A program made the position numbers and the translations under genes. A stretch of DNA of 64,000 bases from CALRQJ02 sp943370285 (lineage in GTDB: Bacteria; Bacteroidota; Bacteroidia; Chitinophagales; Chitinophagaceae). Below the pieces are notes generated by a model. It did not search any database, was not told where the DNA came from, and worked only from the letters and a program-made list of their open reading frames with translations. The stretch spans positions 1 through 64,000 of the forward strand of contig CALRQJ020000004.1 of assembly GCA_943370285.1 (NCBI GenBank). The letters are read 5' to 3'. Within the stretch, counting starts at the first letter, position 1. The number at the start of each line of letters is the position of its first letter. Shown piece by piece: positions 45,721 through 54,116 of this stretch.

Positions 45721-46362
45721 ATGAATAAAATAATATTATCCCTAAGTCTTTTTTTTATGGTTATGGCTACGAATGCACAAACGGTGTACACCATATCTGA
45801 AAAAGATGTTCATCAATTATTTAAAGCGATGTCCGGTGAATTCAGTAGTGAAGCACAAGCAAAATCAGACACCAATTTTTTGTATATTACTTTGCGAATG
45901 AAGCCTATTTGGACCGATAAGAAAGATGGCTATTGGTTGTATGTTGAACAAGCAGTTGCCTCGGCACAAGAAAGACCTTATAGACAACGTATTTACCATG
46001 TGTTTAAATACAGCGATACCACTATTGCTAGTAAAGTGTATGAAATTAAAAATCCACTGCAGTATGCCGGTGGCTGGAAAGATGTAACAAAGCTGCAACA
46101 GCTTTCTACCGATTCTTTAATTGATAGACAAGGCTGTGCTATTTATCTTAAGAAAATTACTTCGGATGGAGTTTTCGCCGGAAGTACGCCAGAAAAGCAA
46201 TGTTTAAGCAGTTTGCGTGGTGCAGCATACACTACCTCCGATGTTGTGATAGACCAAACCGGCATAATTAGTTGGGACAGAGGTTGGAACTATTCACATG
46301 TACAAGTTTGGGGAAGTGTGCATGGTGGCTACGATTTTAGAAAATTGAATGAACTGAAATAA
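45721..46362 (+). CDS. Exported CpcT/CpeT-like protein
   Basis: A 213-residue protein with a signal peptide (MNKIILSLSLFFMVMATNA) and a domain resembling the CpcT/CpeT (DUF1001) lyase family: HQLFKAMSGEFSSEAQAKSD at the start, then YWLYVEQAVASAQERPYRQRIYHVF, and YTTSDVVIDQTGIISWDRGWN. In cyanobacteria CpcT attaches phycocyanobilin to phycobiliproteins; no bilin proteins are known in this phylum and the protein is exported, so a different ligand (for example a lipid or tetrapyrrole in the envelope) is more likely. The match is by remembered motif, not by search. Confidence 0.72.
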   Translation: MNKIILSLSLFFMVMATNAQTVYTISEKDVHQLFKAMSGEFSSEAQAKSDTNFLYITLRMKPIWTDKKDGYWLYVEQAVASAQERPYRQRIYHVFKYSDTTIASKVYEIKNPLQYAGGWKDVTKLQQLSTDSLIDRQGCAIYLKKITSDGVFAGSTPEKQCLSSLRGAAYTTSDVVIDQTGIISWDRGWNYSHVQVWGSVHGGYDFRKLNELK

Positions 46363-46396
46363 GTTGATTATTTTTTGCTGCCATTGGCACTGCCGA

Positions 46397-46416
46397 TGAA
46401 GTGATTGCGACGCAAC
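46397..46416 (+). repeat. Short dispersed repeat copy B (contains TGCGACGCAAC)
   Basis: TGAAGTG plus AT plus TGCGACGCAAC. The reverse strand of 6178-6195 has the same string without the two extra bases. It lies in a 185-bp gap that holds no gene. Confidence 0.35.
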
Positions 46417-46547
46417 GATGTTGCCATAAAAAACTGCAGCCGGTATTCATCAACCGATATGATACCCATTTTGCCGAAGTAGAATTTGTTCAACGGCAAA
46501 CCTTATATGATGCATACTGTTATCTTCGCTAACAATTTTGTAAGTGA

Positions 46548-49124
46548 ATGAGAACATCTATTTTAATTGGCATTGTTTTATTGTTTCGATTTGCAGGATG
46601 GGCACAAGTACCTGCGGCTTATAACAGTGCTGCCATTTACCAGCAATTGCAAAAGCTGAATGTGTTAGGCAGTGTATTGTATGTTGCTGCTCACCCCGAT
46701 GATGAAAACACTCGTTTGTTGGCTTATTTGGCCAAGGAAAAGCAATATCGTACCGGATATTTGAGCCTTACCCGTGGAGATGGCGGACAGAACCTAATTG
46801 GTGATGAACAAGGCATTGAATTGGGGTTGATTAGAACACAAGAGTTGTTAGCAGCCCGTCGTGTTGATGGTGCAGAACAATTTTTCAGCAGGGCTTACGA
46901 TTTTGGTTTTAGCAAAAGTACCGAAGAAGCATTGCGAATTTGGGATAAAGACAAAGTATTAGCTGATGTAGTTTGGGTGATTAGAAAATTTCAGCCCGAT
47001 ATTATCATTACTCGTTTTCCCGGTGATAGCCGTGCAGGTCATGGGCATCATTCAGCTTCGGCTGTTTTAGCAAACGAAGCGTTTATTGCTGCAGCCGACC
47101 CAACCAAATATACCGAGCAATTTGCATTTGGCGTAAAGCCTTGGCAGGCTAAACGAATTCTTTGGAATACTTTCAATTTTGGCGGCAACAATACAACTGC
47201 CAATGATCAGTATAAATTAGATGTTGGAAACTACAATCCTTTATTAGGTAAGAGTTTTGGCGAATTGGCTAGTGAAAGTAGAAGTCAGCATAAAAGCCAA
47301 GGTTTTGGTGTGCCAAGACAGCGTGGTCAAGCCATTGAATATTTTACCACCACGGGTGGAGATGCACCTAAAAATAATTTAATGGATGGTGTAACTACCA
47401 CTTGGCAAAGAGTCGAACAGCCCGCCATTGAACAAACCATTACTGCCATCATTAAAGCGTATGATTTGCAGCGTCCACAACAATCTATTCCGGCTTTAGT
47501 TAATTTGTATCAACAAATACAAGCATTGCCTGAAAGCTATTGGAGAACGCAAAAACTGAAAGAAGTACAAGATGTAATTATTGCATGCAGCGGTTTATTT
47601 GCCGATGCCACCACCAATCAAGAATTTGTAACATCTGGCGATACATTAAAAATTTCGGCACAACTGAATAATAGAAATGGCGTTGCAATTAGTTTGGATA
47701 AAATACAATTGTTTAATGCCGAAGGACTTTTAGCTAGAACTTTTCCTTATCCAACCGATAAGAATCTTCCCAATCTATTATATTTCAACGTAGATAATAC
47801 CAAGCCATTGTTTGATTCCAGCATCAATAGAAAATTGAATGCGAATGAAAATGTAAATCTAGCTATTGCCGTAAACAAATTGCATCATTCCATGTCTCAG
47901 CCCTATTGGTTGGCCAATGCCATGCAGCCGGGTTATTTTGATGTTAAAGACCAACGGTATATTGGTATGGCAGAAAATTTGGCTGTTACAAATGCCGTTT
48001 TTCATTTGACTATTGAAGGGCTGTCTTTGCAAGTAAGCCGACCTGCACAGTATAAATTTACCGATCCGGTGAAAGGAGAATTGTATCAACCTATAACGGT
48101 TTTGCCGAAAGTAAATATTGCTTTATCGCCTACATTGGCATTGTCGAATGTAACACCACCTACTAATCCTACAATTAATTTTATTTATACGCCCAATACA
48201 AGTGGTACAAAAAATATAACACTAAAAGTATTTCAAAATACATCTTCAACTATCGTAGATAATAAACCATTCAACTTACAAAAAGGTGTAAGTCAGTCGG
48301 TAAGTATTCCTGTAAAGGAAGTATATGGTGATGTAGAGACCAAATACATCAAACCCATGCTGATACTACATGAAAGCAATGATGAAGTATTTAATCAAAC
48401 TCATAAAAGTATCAAGTACGATCACATTCCTAACATCAATTATTTCTATCAAGATGTCGTGAAAGTGGTAGATGTGCCATTGAAAACAGTTGGTAAAAAA
48501 ATTGGCTATATCATAGGGGCAGGTGATAAAGTACCCACTGCTTTATCGCAAATGGGCTATGAGGTTACTGCTTTAGATGAAGCAACCATCAGCACCATCA
48601 ATTTAAAACAGTTCGATGCCATTGTTACGGGTGTAAGAGCTTATAATGTGCATGAATATCTCAGTAGCAAGTATGAGGTATTGATGGATTATGTAAAAGC
48701 CGGTGGAAATTTAATTGTGCAGTACAATACCAATAATCAAATTGGTCCGGTTAAGGCAAAGATTTCACCTTATCCATTTAATATCACTCGTACAAGAGTT
48801 ACGGATGAAAAGGCAGAAGTTGTATTCTTGTTACCACAACATCCGGTGTTAAATTATCCGAATAAAATTTCCGCCACCGATTTTGAAGGCTGGGTTCAGG
48901 AACGCAGTATTTATCATGCCGATAATTTGGATGCCAATTTTGTTGCGCCATTAGCAATGGGAGATGCCGGTGAAGCGCAGCACAATGGTAGTTTGGTTAT
49001 TGCGCCATACGGAAAAGGTAATTTTGTGTATACCGGGTTGGTTTTTTTCAGACAATTACCTGGCGGTATAGGTGGAGCTTATCGGTTGATGGCAAATTTA
49101 ATTGCGTTACCTAAAAATAAGTAG
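46548..49124 (+). CDS. Exported PIG-L family deacetylase
   Basis: An 858-residue exported protein with a signal peptide (MRTSILIGIVLLFRFAGWA-Q) and an N-terminal PIG-L (LmbE) domain: VAAHPDDENTRLLAYL (metal-binding AHPDDE, near residue 47), LSLTRGDGGQNLIG and DSRAGHGHHSASA (the HxxH metal ligands). The remainder is beta-rich with a C-terminal flavodoxin-like part (KKIGYIIGAGDKVPTALSQMGYEVTAL ... YVKAGGNLIVQYNTNNQIG). It should remove N-acetyl groups from GlcNAc-like or related substrates in the periplasm. Large exported forms like this are unlike the small cytosolic BshB of thiol synthesis. Exact substrate unknown. Confidence 0.87.
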   Translation: MRTSILIGIVLLFRFAGWAQVPAAYNSAAIYQQLQKLNVLGSVLYVAAHPDDENTRLLAYLAKEKQYRTGYLSLTRGDGGQNLIGDEQGIELGLIRTQELLAARRVDGAEQFFSRAYDFGFSKSTEEALRIWDKDKVLADVVWVIRKFQPDIIITRFPGDSRAGHGHHSASAVLANEAFIAAADPTKYTEQFAFGVKPWQAKRILWNTFNFGGNNTTANDQYKLDVGNYNPLLGKSFGELASESRSQHKSQGFGVPRQRGQAIEYFTTTGGDAPKNNLMDGVTTTWQRVEQPAIEQTITAIIKAYDLQRPQQSIPALVNLYQQIQALPESYWRTQKLKEVQDVIIACSGLFADATTNQEFVTSGDTLKISAQLNNRNGVAISLDKIQLFNAEGLLARTFPYPTDKNLPNLLYFNVDNTKPLFDSSINRKLNANENVNLAIAVNKLHHSMSQPYWLANAMQPGYFDVKDQRYIGMAENLAVTNAVFHLTIEGLSLQVSRPAQYKFTDPVKGELYQPITVLPKVNIALSPTLALSNVTPPTNPTINFIYTPNTSGTKNITLKVFQNTSSTIVDNKPFNLQKGVSQSVSIPVKEVYGDVETKYIKPMLILHESNDEVFNQTHKSIKYDHIPNINYFYQDVVKVVDVPLKTVGKKIGYIIGAGDKVPTALSQMGYEVTALDEATISTINLKQFDAIVTGVRAYNVHEYLSSKYEVLMDYVKAGGNLIVQYNTNNQIGPVKAKISPYPFNITRTRVTDEKAEVVFLLPQHPVLNYPNKISATDFEGWVQERSIYHADNLDANFVAPLAMGDAGEAQHNGSLVIAPYGKGNFVYTGLVFFRQLPGGIGGAYRLMANLIALPKNK

Positions 49125-49181
49125 TGATATTGAGGTTGATTTTTAATATTGCTGTCAACTTCAATTACAGAATTGTACTAT

Positions 49182-49343
49182 ATGCAGAGCAGAAGAAAAA
49201 TTAGTTTCGCTACGCTGATTATCATTGGCGTACTACTTGGTTTTGTGATTAAGAAAGTAAAAATTGGATTGATTATCGGTATTGTTTTAGGGTTGGTGGC
49301 TATGCTATTTGTGAGAGATAGTAAGGAAGATAGTGAAAAGTGA
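49182..49343 (+). CDS. Small two-span membrane protein (53 aa)
   Basis: A 53-residue protein, start chosen at MQSRRKISFATL (49182); the frame is open 33 bases further upstream. It has two predicted spans (FATLIIIGVLLGFVI and GLIIGIVLGLVAMLFV) joined by a short basic loop (KKVK), and a charged tail (RDSKEDSEK). No family was recognised. It lies 57 bp after the PIG-L gene, on the same strand. Confidence 0.6.
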   Translation: MQSRRKISFATLIIIGVLLGFVIKKVKIGLIIGIVLGLVAMLFVRDSKEDSEK

Positions 49344-49450
49344 ATCGTCAATAGTGAATCTTCAATTGTGAATACTAAGTGGTTGATGAAATGCTATTGA
49401 ACATTTTATTGTATGTACGTTTCAACATTGCTACGCAAATAAAACTTGTC

Positions 49451-49564
49451 ATGGAAAAGCAAAATCCTGCTCCAACTAATTGGCGCCGATGGTATTGGTG
49501 GGTGATATTGGTGCTATTGGTACAAATACTTTTATTCCTTAGGCTAACGAATTATTTTTCATGA
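49451..49564 (+). CDS. Small single-span membrane protein (37 aa) coupled to symporter
   Basis: A 37-residue protein from MEKQNPAPTNWRRWYWW, with one span (VILVLLVQILLFLRL) and an aromatic/basic flank at its N-side. The frame is open to 49379; the ATG at 49451 was chosen because it starts a plausible N-terminus. Its stop overlaps the symporter start by 4 bases (ATGA), which means translational coupling and suggests a subunit or assembly factor of the transporter. No homolog is known to me. Confidence 0.6.
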   Translation: MEKQNPAPTNWRRWYWWVILVLLVQILLFLRLTNYFS

Positions 49565-51336
49565 GTATCATCGACTGGATTGTATTGACCATTACCCTGC
49601 TTGGGATTATCACCTACGGGTTGTACAAAAGTCGTACAACAAAAAACTTAGAAGGATATTTTCTTAGCAATCGTAGTATGCCTTGGTACTTGGTCCTCTT
49701 GGGCATCATGGGTACACAAGCTAGTGCTATTACTTTTATTTCTGCACCAGGTCAAGCCTTTACAGATGGAATGCGATTTGTGCAATATTACTTTGGTATC
49801 CCCATTGCTATGGTGGTACTCTGTATCACTTTTGTTCCCTTGTTTAGGCGGTTGAAAGTATTTACAGCTTACGAATATTTAGAGCAAAGATTCGATATCA
49901 AAACAAGAGCTTTTACTTCTTTTCTTTTTTTGATATCAAGAGGATTGTCAACCGGTATCAGCATTTCAGCACCTTCTATTATTTTATCTTCTTTATTGGG
50001 TTGGGATATTTTTTGGACCAATATTGTAATGGGTGGATTACTAATTATTTACACCGTTAGTGGTGGAGCAAAAGCAGTGGCTTACACCCAACAATTACAA
50101 TTGGGTATCATTTTCGCCGGAATGTTTTTGGCAGGTTACATGATTGTTCATTTATTGCCCGAGGGAGTAGGATTTACTGATGCTTTAAAAGTTAGTGGCG
50201 CTACCGGAAAGATGAATATAATTACCACCGGGTTTACCGATCATGGTTTTGATTGGAAGGACAGATACAATTTAGTGAGTGGTATTATTGGTGGTTTCTT
50301 TTTAGCATTATCTTATTTTGGCACCGATCAAAGTCAGGTAGGCAGGTATTTAACTGCTAAAGATGATAAAGAAAGTAAGATTGGTTTATTGATGAATGGA
50401 TTGATTAAAGTGCCCATGCAATTCTTCATTCTATTAATAGGAGCATTGTTGTTTACTTTTTACGCATTTAATAAAGCGCCAATTTATTTTGATGAAGTAA
50501 CCAAGTCAAAAGCTATGGCTACAAGCTATGCTGCCGATTTAACCAAGCAAGAAAATGCCTTTTATCAACAGCAGCAGCAACATTCACAAGTTGTATCAAA
50601 ATATACACAGGCATTAAAGCAAGACAATACAGTGATTGTAGCAGAACTGAAAGACAGTGTAGCAGCGAGTAGTACTGCTTTACAGCAATTGCGAAATGGG
50701 TATAAAAAAACCATGCAAACTGCGTTGAACGATACTAAAATCAGTGATACGAATTATATTTTCCTCAGGTTTGTAGTAGATTTTTTACCTAAAGGATTAG
50801 TGGGTTTGTTGATTGCCATCATTTTTTTAGCTGCCTGGGGTTCTATTGCAGCAGCATTAAATTCATTGGCATCTTGTAGTATGGTAGATTTTTATTTGAG
50901 ATTCAAGAAAAATTATAATCCGGCAGATAGCAGTGCTGCAGAGGGGTTGAAGCAATATAATGCTTCTAAGTATTTTACTTTAGCTTGGGGTATTTTCTGT
51001 GTAGTTGTGGCACAGTTTGCTGTAGGAATGGGAAGTTTGATTGAAGCGGTGAATATTTTAGGCTCTTTATTTTATGGTGTTATTTTAGGCATCTTTTTGG
51101 TTGCATTTTATTTAAAGCAAGTAAACGGAAATGCCATCTTTTGGGCAGCCGTATTAGGAGAATTAGTCGTTATTGCATTATTTGTATTAGATAAATATGA
51201 TATTATTGGACTTGGCTTTTTGTGGTTGAATGTAGCCGGTGCTTTAATTGTAGTGCTACTTGCTATTTTACTACAACAAATATTGCCGGGTGGCGGAAAG
51301 GCTAAAGCTATACCACCAATGCCTGCCGAGGAATGA
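49561..51336 (+). CDS. Sodium:solute symporter (SSS family)
   Basis: A 591-residue transporter of the sodium/solute symporter family with about 13-14 predicted membrane spans. N-terminal region TLLGIITYGLYKSRTTKNLEGYFLSNRSMPWYLV and the signature GTQASAITFISAPGQAFTDGMRF are typical, as is FFLALSYFGTDQSQVGRYL. An extra hydrophilic insert of about 75 residues (about 320-395, rich in Gln and Ala, probably coiled-coil) sits in the middle of the chain. The substrate is unknown; SGLT-like transporters in this phylum carry sugars, sialic acid or other organic solutes. The 3' end overlaps the HD gene by 29 bases (convergent). Confidence 0.9.
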   Translation: MSIIDWIVLTITLLGIITYGLYKSRTTKNLEGYFLSNRSMPWYLVLLGIMGTQASAITFISAPGQAFTDGMRFVQYYFGIPIAMVVLCITFVPLFRRLKVFTAYEYLEQRFDIKTRAFTSFLFLISRGLSTGISISAPSIILSSLLGWDIFWTNIVMGGLLIIYTVSGGAKAVAYTQQLQLGIIFAGMFLAGYMIVHLLPEGVGFTDALKVSGATGKMNIITTGFTDHGFDWKDRYNLVSGIIGGFFLALSYFGTDQSQVGRYLTAKDDKESKIGLLMNGLIKVPMQFFILLIGALLFTFYAFNKAPIYFDEVTKSKAMATSYAADLTKQENAFYQQQQQHSQVVSKYTQALKQDNTVIVAELKDSVAASSTALQQLRNGYKKTMQTALNDTKISDTNYIFLRFVVDFLPKGLVGLLIAIIFLAAWGSIAAALNSLASCSMVDFYLRFKKNYNPADSSAAEGLKQYNASKYFTLAWGIFCVVVAQFAVGMGSLIEAVNILGSLFYGVILGIFLVAFYLKQVNGNAIFWAAVLGELVVIALFVLDKYDIIGLGFLWLNVAGALIVVLLAILLQQILPGGGKAKAIPPMPAEE

Positions 51337-51907
51337 TGAATCCAATTAAATCATCCAAAGCGATACTTGCTCGGTTACATGCATCTTGAATATCTTCTCT
51401 TGAAACATTGGCAGCAAATGATTTCTCTTTCAGTCGCTTCTTTACTCCCTTAATATCCATACCCTCGTAGCCGCCGGGTCGCATTAAACTGTAAGCATGA
51501 ATGAGTCCACTTAGTTCATCAAATGCATACAGCATTTTATCCATTGTTGTTTCCGGCTCAACACCAAAATGGGTATGACCATGAGAGGCTATGGCTCTAA
51601 TTACTTCCGGGTCTATATTCAATGCTTCTAAATGTTCAATAATTTTTTTGCAATGTAGTTCGGGCCATTGGTCCCAATCTGCATCATGTAATAATCCCGC
51701 CATTTCCCATTTCCATTGTACGGTTTCATCTAAACCTTCTTTTTCTGCAGCCCAAGCTTTCATCAATGCAGCCACTTGTTTCATATGCAATTGTAGTTTG
51801 GGGTTTATGACCCAAGCATCAAACAGTGTTGTTGCATCTTCTCTAGATAATAGATTTCCACTGTTTGCTGTATTACCAAAAGTCGTTCTGCCAAGTTGTA
51901 GAGACAT
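51308..51907 (-). CDS. HD-domain phosphohydrolase-like protein
   Basis: A 199-residue HD-superfamily protein. Metal-binding elements HMKQVAALMKAWA (first His), GLLHDADWDQWP (HD pair), and IASHGH (further His) appear in the usual order for HDIG-like 'HDOD/HD family hydrolases'. No signal peptide, so it is cytosolic. It may act on a nucleotide or a phosphorylated metabolite. It converges with the symporter gene, with a 29-bp overlap of the two coding ends; no terminator was seen between them. Confidence 0.82.
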   Translation of the reverse strand: MSLQLGRTTFGNTANSGNLLSREDATTLFDAWVINPKLQLHMKQVAALMKAWAAEKEGLDETVQWKWEMAGLLHDADWDQWPELHCKKIIEHLEALNIDPEVIRAIASHGHTHFGVEPETTMDKMLYAFDELSGLIHAYSLMRPGGYEGMDIKGVKKRLKEKSFAANVSREDIQDACNRASIALDDLIGFIIPRQALVV

Positions 51908-52087
51908 ACACTAAATTTTTATAAAAATAAGGTGAAGTGAGGTTTGAGTAATGTTGAAATGGAATAGCGTTTTTCCCTAGAGGCTTTGTTCTGATGTGAT
52001 AGTTGTATTCCGTTTGCACATAATGTTAAGCAGATTTCAGGATGGGGCAAACCACCGTTTATTGGTTGGTTTTATAAAATTTGATTT

Positions 52088-52600
52088 TTATATTTTTTTC
52101 ATCAGCTTGAATTCTTGCAAAATCTTCCATTCTCCACCGTCTTCTTGTTCTATTAGGCTTATTTTATTAAATTTTATTTGCTTAGGTAAATTTACGCTTT
52201 CAATCTGTTGAAATATGGCGTCAGTACAAGTTGAGTTTCTTGGGTGCATTAAGGTAATATGTGGTTCCTGCTTTCTTTGATTGTCATTAAGTCCTAATAA
52301 AACTTTGCTTCGCAACGCTTGAAAACTTGCGTTGTTTGTTATTGCAGGAAGAAAAAGACCTTTGCCATTGTCAAACCTAATTGCTTTTCCAAACTCAATA
52401 TCAATTTCTTCCTGTCTTAAAGATTGTAAGTTGGATATTACTTGTTTAAGATTTTCGATTTCATCCTCTCTACATAGCGTAACGTGGGATTTTATTAGCG
52501 CAAATTGTTTCGGATTAAATTCTTGCCTTATTTGTTCAATCGTTTCTGCATCTTTTGGATTAACAAATAAAGTTAGTTGTCTACGAATGTTTCTGGTCAC
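52088..52600 (-). CDS. 2H phosphoesterase (2'-5' RNA ligase-like)
   Basis: A 170-residue protein of the 2H phosphoesterase superfamily. The two HxT motifs are SHVTL (near residue 38) and PHITL (near 113), with spacing typical of the 2'-5' RNA ligase/ThpR group. It should open 2',3'-cyclic phosphate or related bonds in RNA or nucleotides. No signal peptide. The gene is monocistronic, with a terminator-like hairpin on the far side (52688-52717) that belongs to the OmpA gene. Confidence 0.8.
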   Translation of the reverse strand: MTRNIRRQLTLFVNPKDAETIEQIRQEFNPKQFALIKSHVTLCREDEIENLKQVISNLQSLRQEEIDIEFGKAIRFDNGKGLFLPAITNNASFQALRSKVLLGLNDNQRKQEPHITLMHPRNSTCTDAIFQQIESVNLPKQIKFNKISLIEQEDGGEWKILQEFKLMKKI

Positions 52601-52687
52601 TTTTGATTAGTCTTTTAAATGATTAGAAGGTATCATTTTAGCTAGCCATCAACATTCTCACTGCTCAGCAGTTGAATACTTTCAACA

Positions 52688-52717
52688 ACAAAGCCCATGA
52701 TGATGCATGGGCTTTGT
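52688..52717 (-). terminator. Terminator of the ompA-like gene
   Basis: Perfect 12-base arms (ACAAAGCCCATG / CATGGGCTTTGT) with a 6-base loop, downstream of the OmpA-domain frame on the - strand. Confidence 0.8.
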
Positions 52718-52745
52718 TTGATATGTTGTCAGAGTCGTCGGTCGA

Positions 52746-53402
52746 TTAATTCAACTTCAATTCTACTCTTCTGTTTTTAGTTCTTCCTGCTGCAGTTTTA
52801 TTATCTGCCACTGGCTCATCTTGGCCCATTCCGGTAGCAGTTAGTCTACTTTCGTCAATTCCTTTTTTAACCAAGTAAGCCTTAACTGCATCTGCTCTTT
52901 TTTGAGACAATGTTTTGTTGGCTTCAGCCTTTCCGGTATTATCTGTATGACCAACTATATCTAATTTTTGGTCGGCATTATCAGCTAATACTTTTGCAAC
53001 AGCATCTAAAGAATTGTTGCTTACAGCTAATAACTTAGCACTTCCGGTAGCAAAATAAATCTGCTTGGCTGCCAATTCAACCTTAGTTCTTTCTTCAACG
53101 GTTGCTTTCTTTTCAGGGCAACCATTGTTAGAAGCAGGACCGGCTTCAGACGGACACTTATCGTTATCATCGTTTACACCATCTCCATCTGTATCAGGAA
53201 TTGGGCAACCTTCATAACGAGCAACTCCCGAAGTACTAGGACACTTATCTTCTTCGTCGTTGATTTTATCGCCATCAGAATCAGGGATTGGACATCCTTG
53301 ATACTTAGCTAAGCCAGCAACATTAGGACATTTGTCTTTGCTATCTACTACACCATCATTATCACTATCCTTTTCAGGGGCTGGTGCAGGTGGTGTTACC
53401 AC
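52746..53402 (-). CDS. OmpA-family protein, C-terminal part (second frame)
   Basis: This frame holds a Pro/Ala linker (PPAPAPEKD), three thrombospondin type 3 calcium-binding repeats (DSDNDGVVDSKDKCP, DSDGDKINDEEDKCP, DTDGDGVNDDNDKCP) and a complete OmpA C-terminal peptidoglycan-binding domain (IVGHTDNTGKAEANKTLSQ ... GRTKNRRVEL). It has no signal peptide and only a GTG in the linker as a possible start, so it cannot be a normal independent gene. Joined to 53438-54031 by a -1 shift at the ten-A run it gives one about 430-residue OmpA protein with barrel, repeats and peptidoglycan anchor. See the slippery-site entry. Confidence 0.85.
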   Translation of the reverse strand: MVTPPAPAPEKDSDNDGVVDSKDKCPNVAGLAKYQGCPIPDSDGDKINDEEDKCPSTSGVARYEGCPIPDTDGDGVNDDNDKCPSEAGPASNNGCPEKKATVEERTKVELAAKQIYFATGSAKLLAVSNNSLDAVAKVLADNADQKLDIVGHTDNTGKAEANKTLSQKRADAVKAYLVKKGIDESRLTATGMGQDEPVADNKTAAGRTKNRRVELKLN

Positions 53403-53437
53403 TGCTGGTGCAGGTGGGGGAGCAACCGGTTTAGCGA

Positions 53438-54031
53438 CTACCTTTTTTTTTTACCAATTGGAGCACCCATACCTAATGAATAGAAGAAATGGTAGGATGT
53501 GTTATCAGAAATACCTAAGCGGTATTGCATATTGGTAAACAAAAATGAATTGTTTTTACCCAAATTAAGTTGAAAACCACCACCAACTGGTACATAAGCA
53601 CCCCAGTATACATCAGACCAAGATACACCAACACCAGCGTGTAGGTAAGGTACAAATGTGTGGTTGTCATTCAATAATTTGATGTTTAAACCAGCATCAG
53701 CTTCTAACAAAGAAGTTTCTGTACCAATTCTAGGACGAGTTTTGTAAGGATAGTCTGAGTATGTGTAGTTTAATGAACCTACAAAATCAACATTACTGCT
53801 TAAGCCATCCAAATAAGTAACTGATAAACCACTGTTCATTTGAGAAATCTTGCTCCAATCACCGTTTTTCATAACGGTACTCATAGCAGAACTTCTAACT
53901 AAAGTAGCTGTGCGGAAGTCAGTTAAAGTAAAGGCGACAGCAAGGGTTGGTTTCTTCTTATTGTCATTGTCCTGTGCAAAAAGCACTGCAGTAGAACAAA
54001 TCGCAAGCAATGCAAGCATAGTTTTCTTCAT
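53438..54031 (-). CDS. OmpA-family protein, N-terminal beta-barrel part (first frame)
   Basis: A 197-residue frame with a signal peptide (MKKTMLALLAICSTAVLFAQ) and an eight-stranded barrel-like region (YTYSDYPYKTRPRIG; FVPYLHAGVGVSWSDVYWGAYVP; YSLGMGAPIGKKKR). Alone it would end in a short basic tail just after the barrel. The downstream frame has the periplasmic domains, so the two are pieces of one OmpA-type gene. The stop (TAG at 53438-53440, - strand) comes directly after the run of ten A. Confidence 0.85.
   Translation of the reverse strand: MKKTMLALLAICSTAVLFAQDNDNKKKPTLAVAFTLTDFRTATLVRSSAMSTVMKNGDWSKISQMNSGLSVTYLDGLSSNVDFVGSLNYTYSDYPYKTRPRIGTETSLLEADAGLNIKLLNDNHTFVPYLHAGVGVSWSDVYWGAYVPVGGGFQLNLGKNNSFLFTNMQYRLGISDNTSYHFFYSLGMGAPIGKKKR
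53441..53455 (-). other. Slippery A10-GG tract joining the two OmpA frames
   Basis: On the - strand the sequence is GGT, ten A, GG, then TAG. In frame 0 it reads Gly-Lys-Lys-Lys-Arg-stop. A -1 slip on the A run reads Lys-Lys-Lys-Lys-Val-Val-Ala-Lys-Pro and continues in the OmpA frame. The A AAA AAG heptamer is the best known bacterial -1 frameshift site. One more A in the DNA would do the same. Confidence 0.75.
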
Positions 54032-54116
54032 AAATCTAGTTTTAGGTTGCGCAAAAATAATTGATGACAGCTATATCGTGAAATTTAAGTCTTATTAAAT
54101 TATTACCACAAAATGG

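Noticed and set aside
53150..53395. TSP3 repeats in the OmpA gene as a recent expansion
   Set aside because: Three units with diverged sequence are ordinary for this family.
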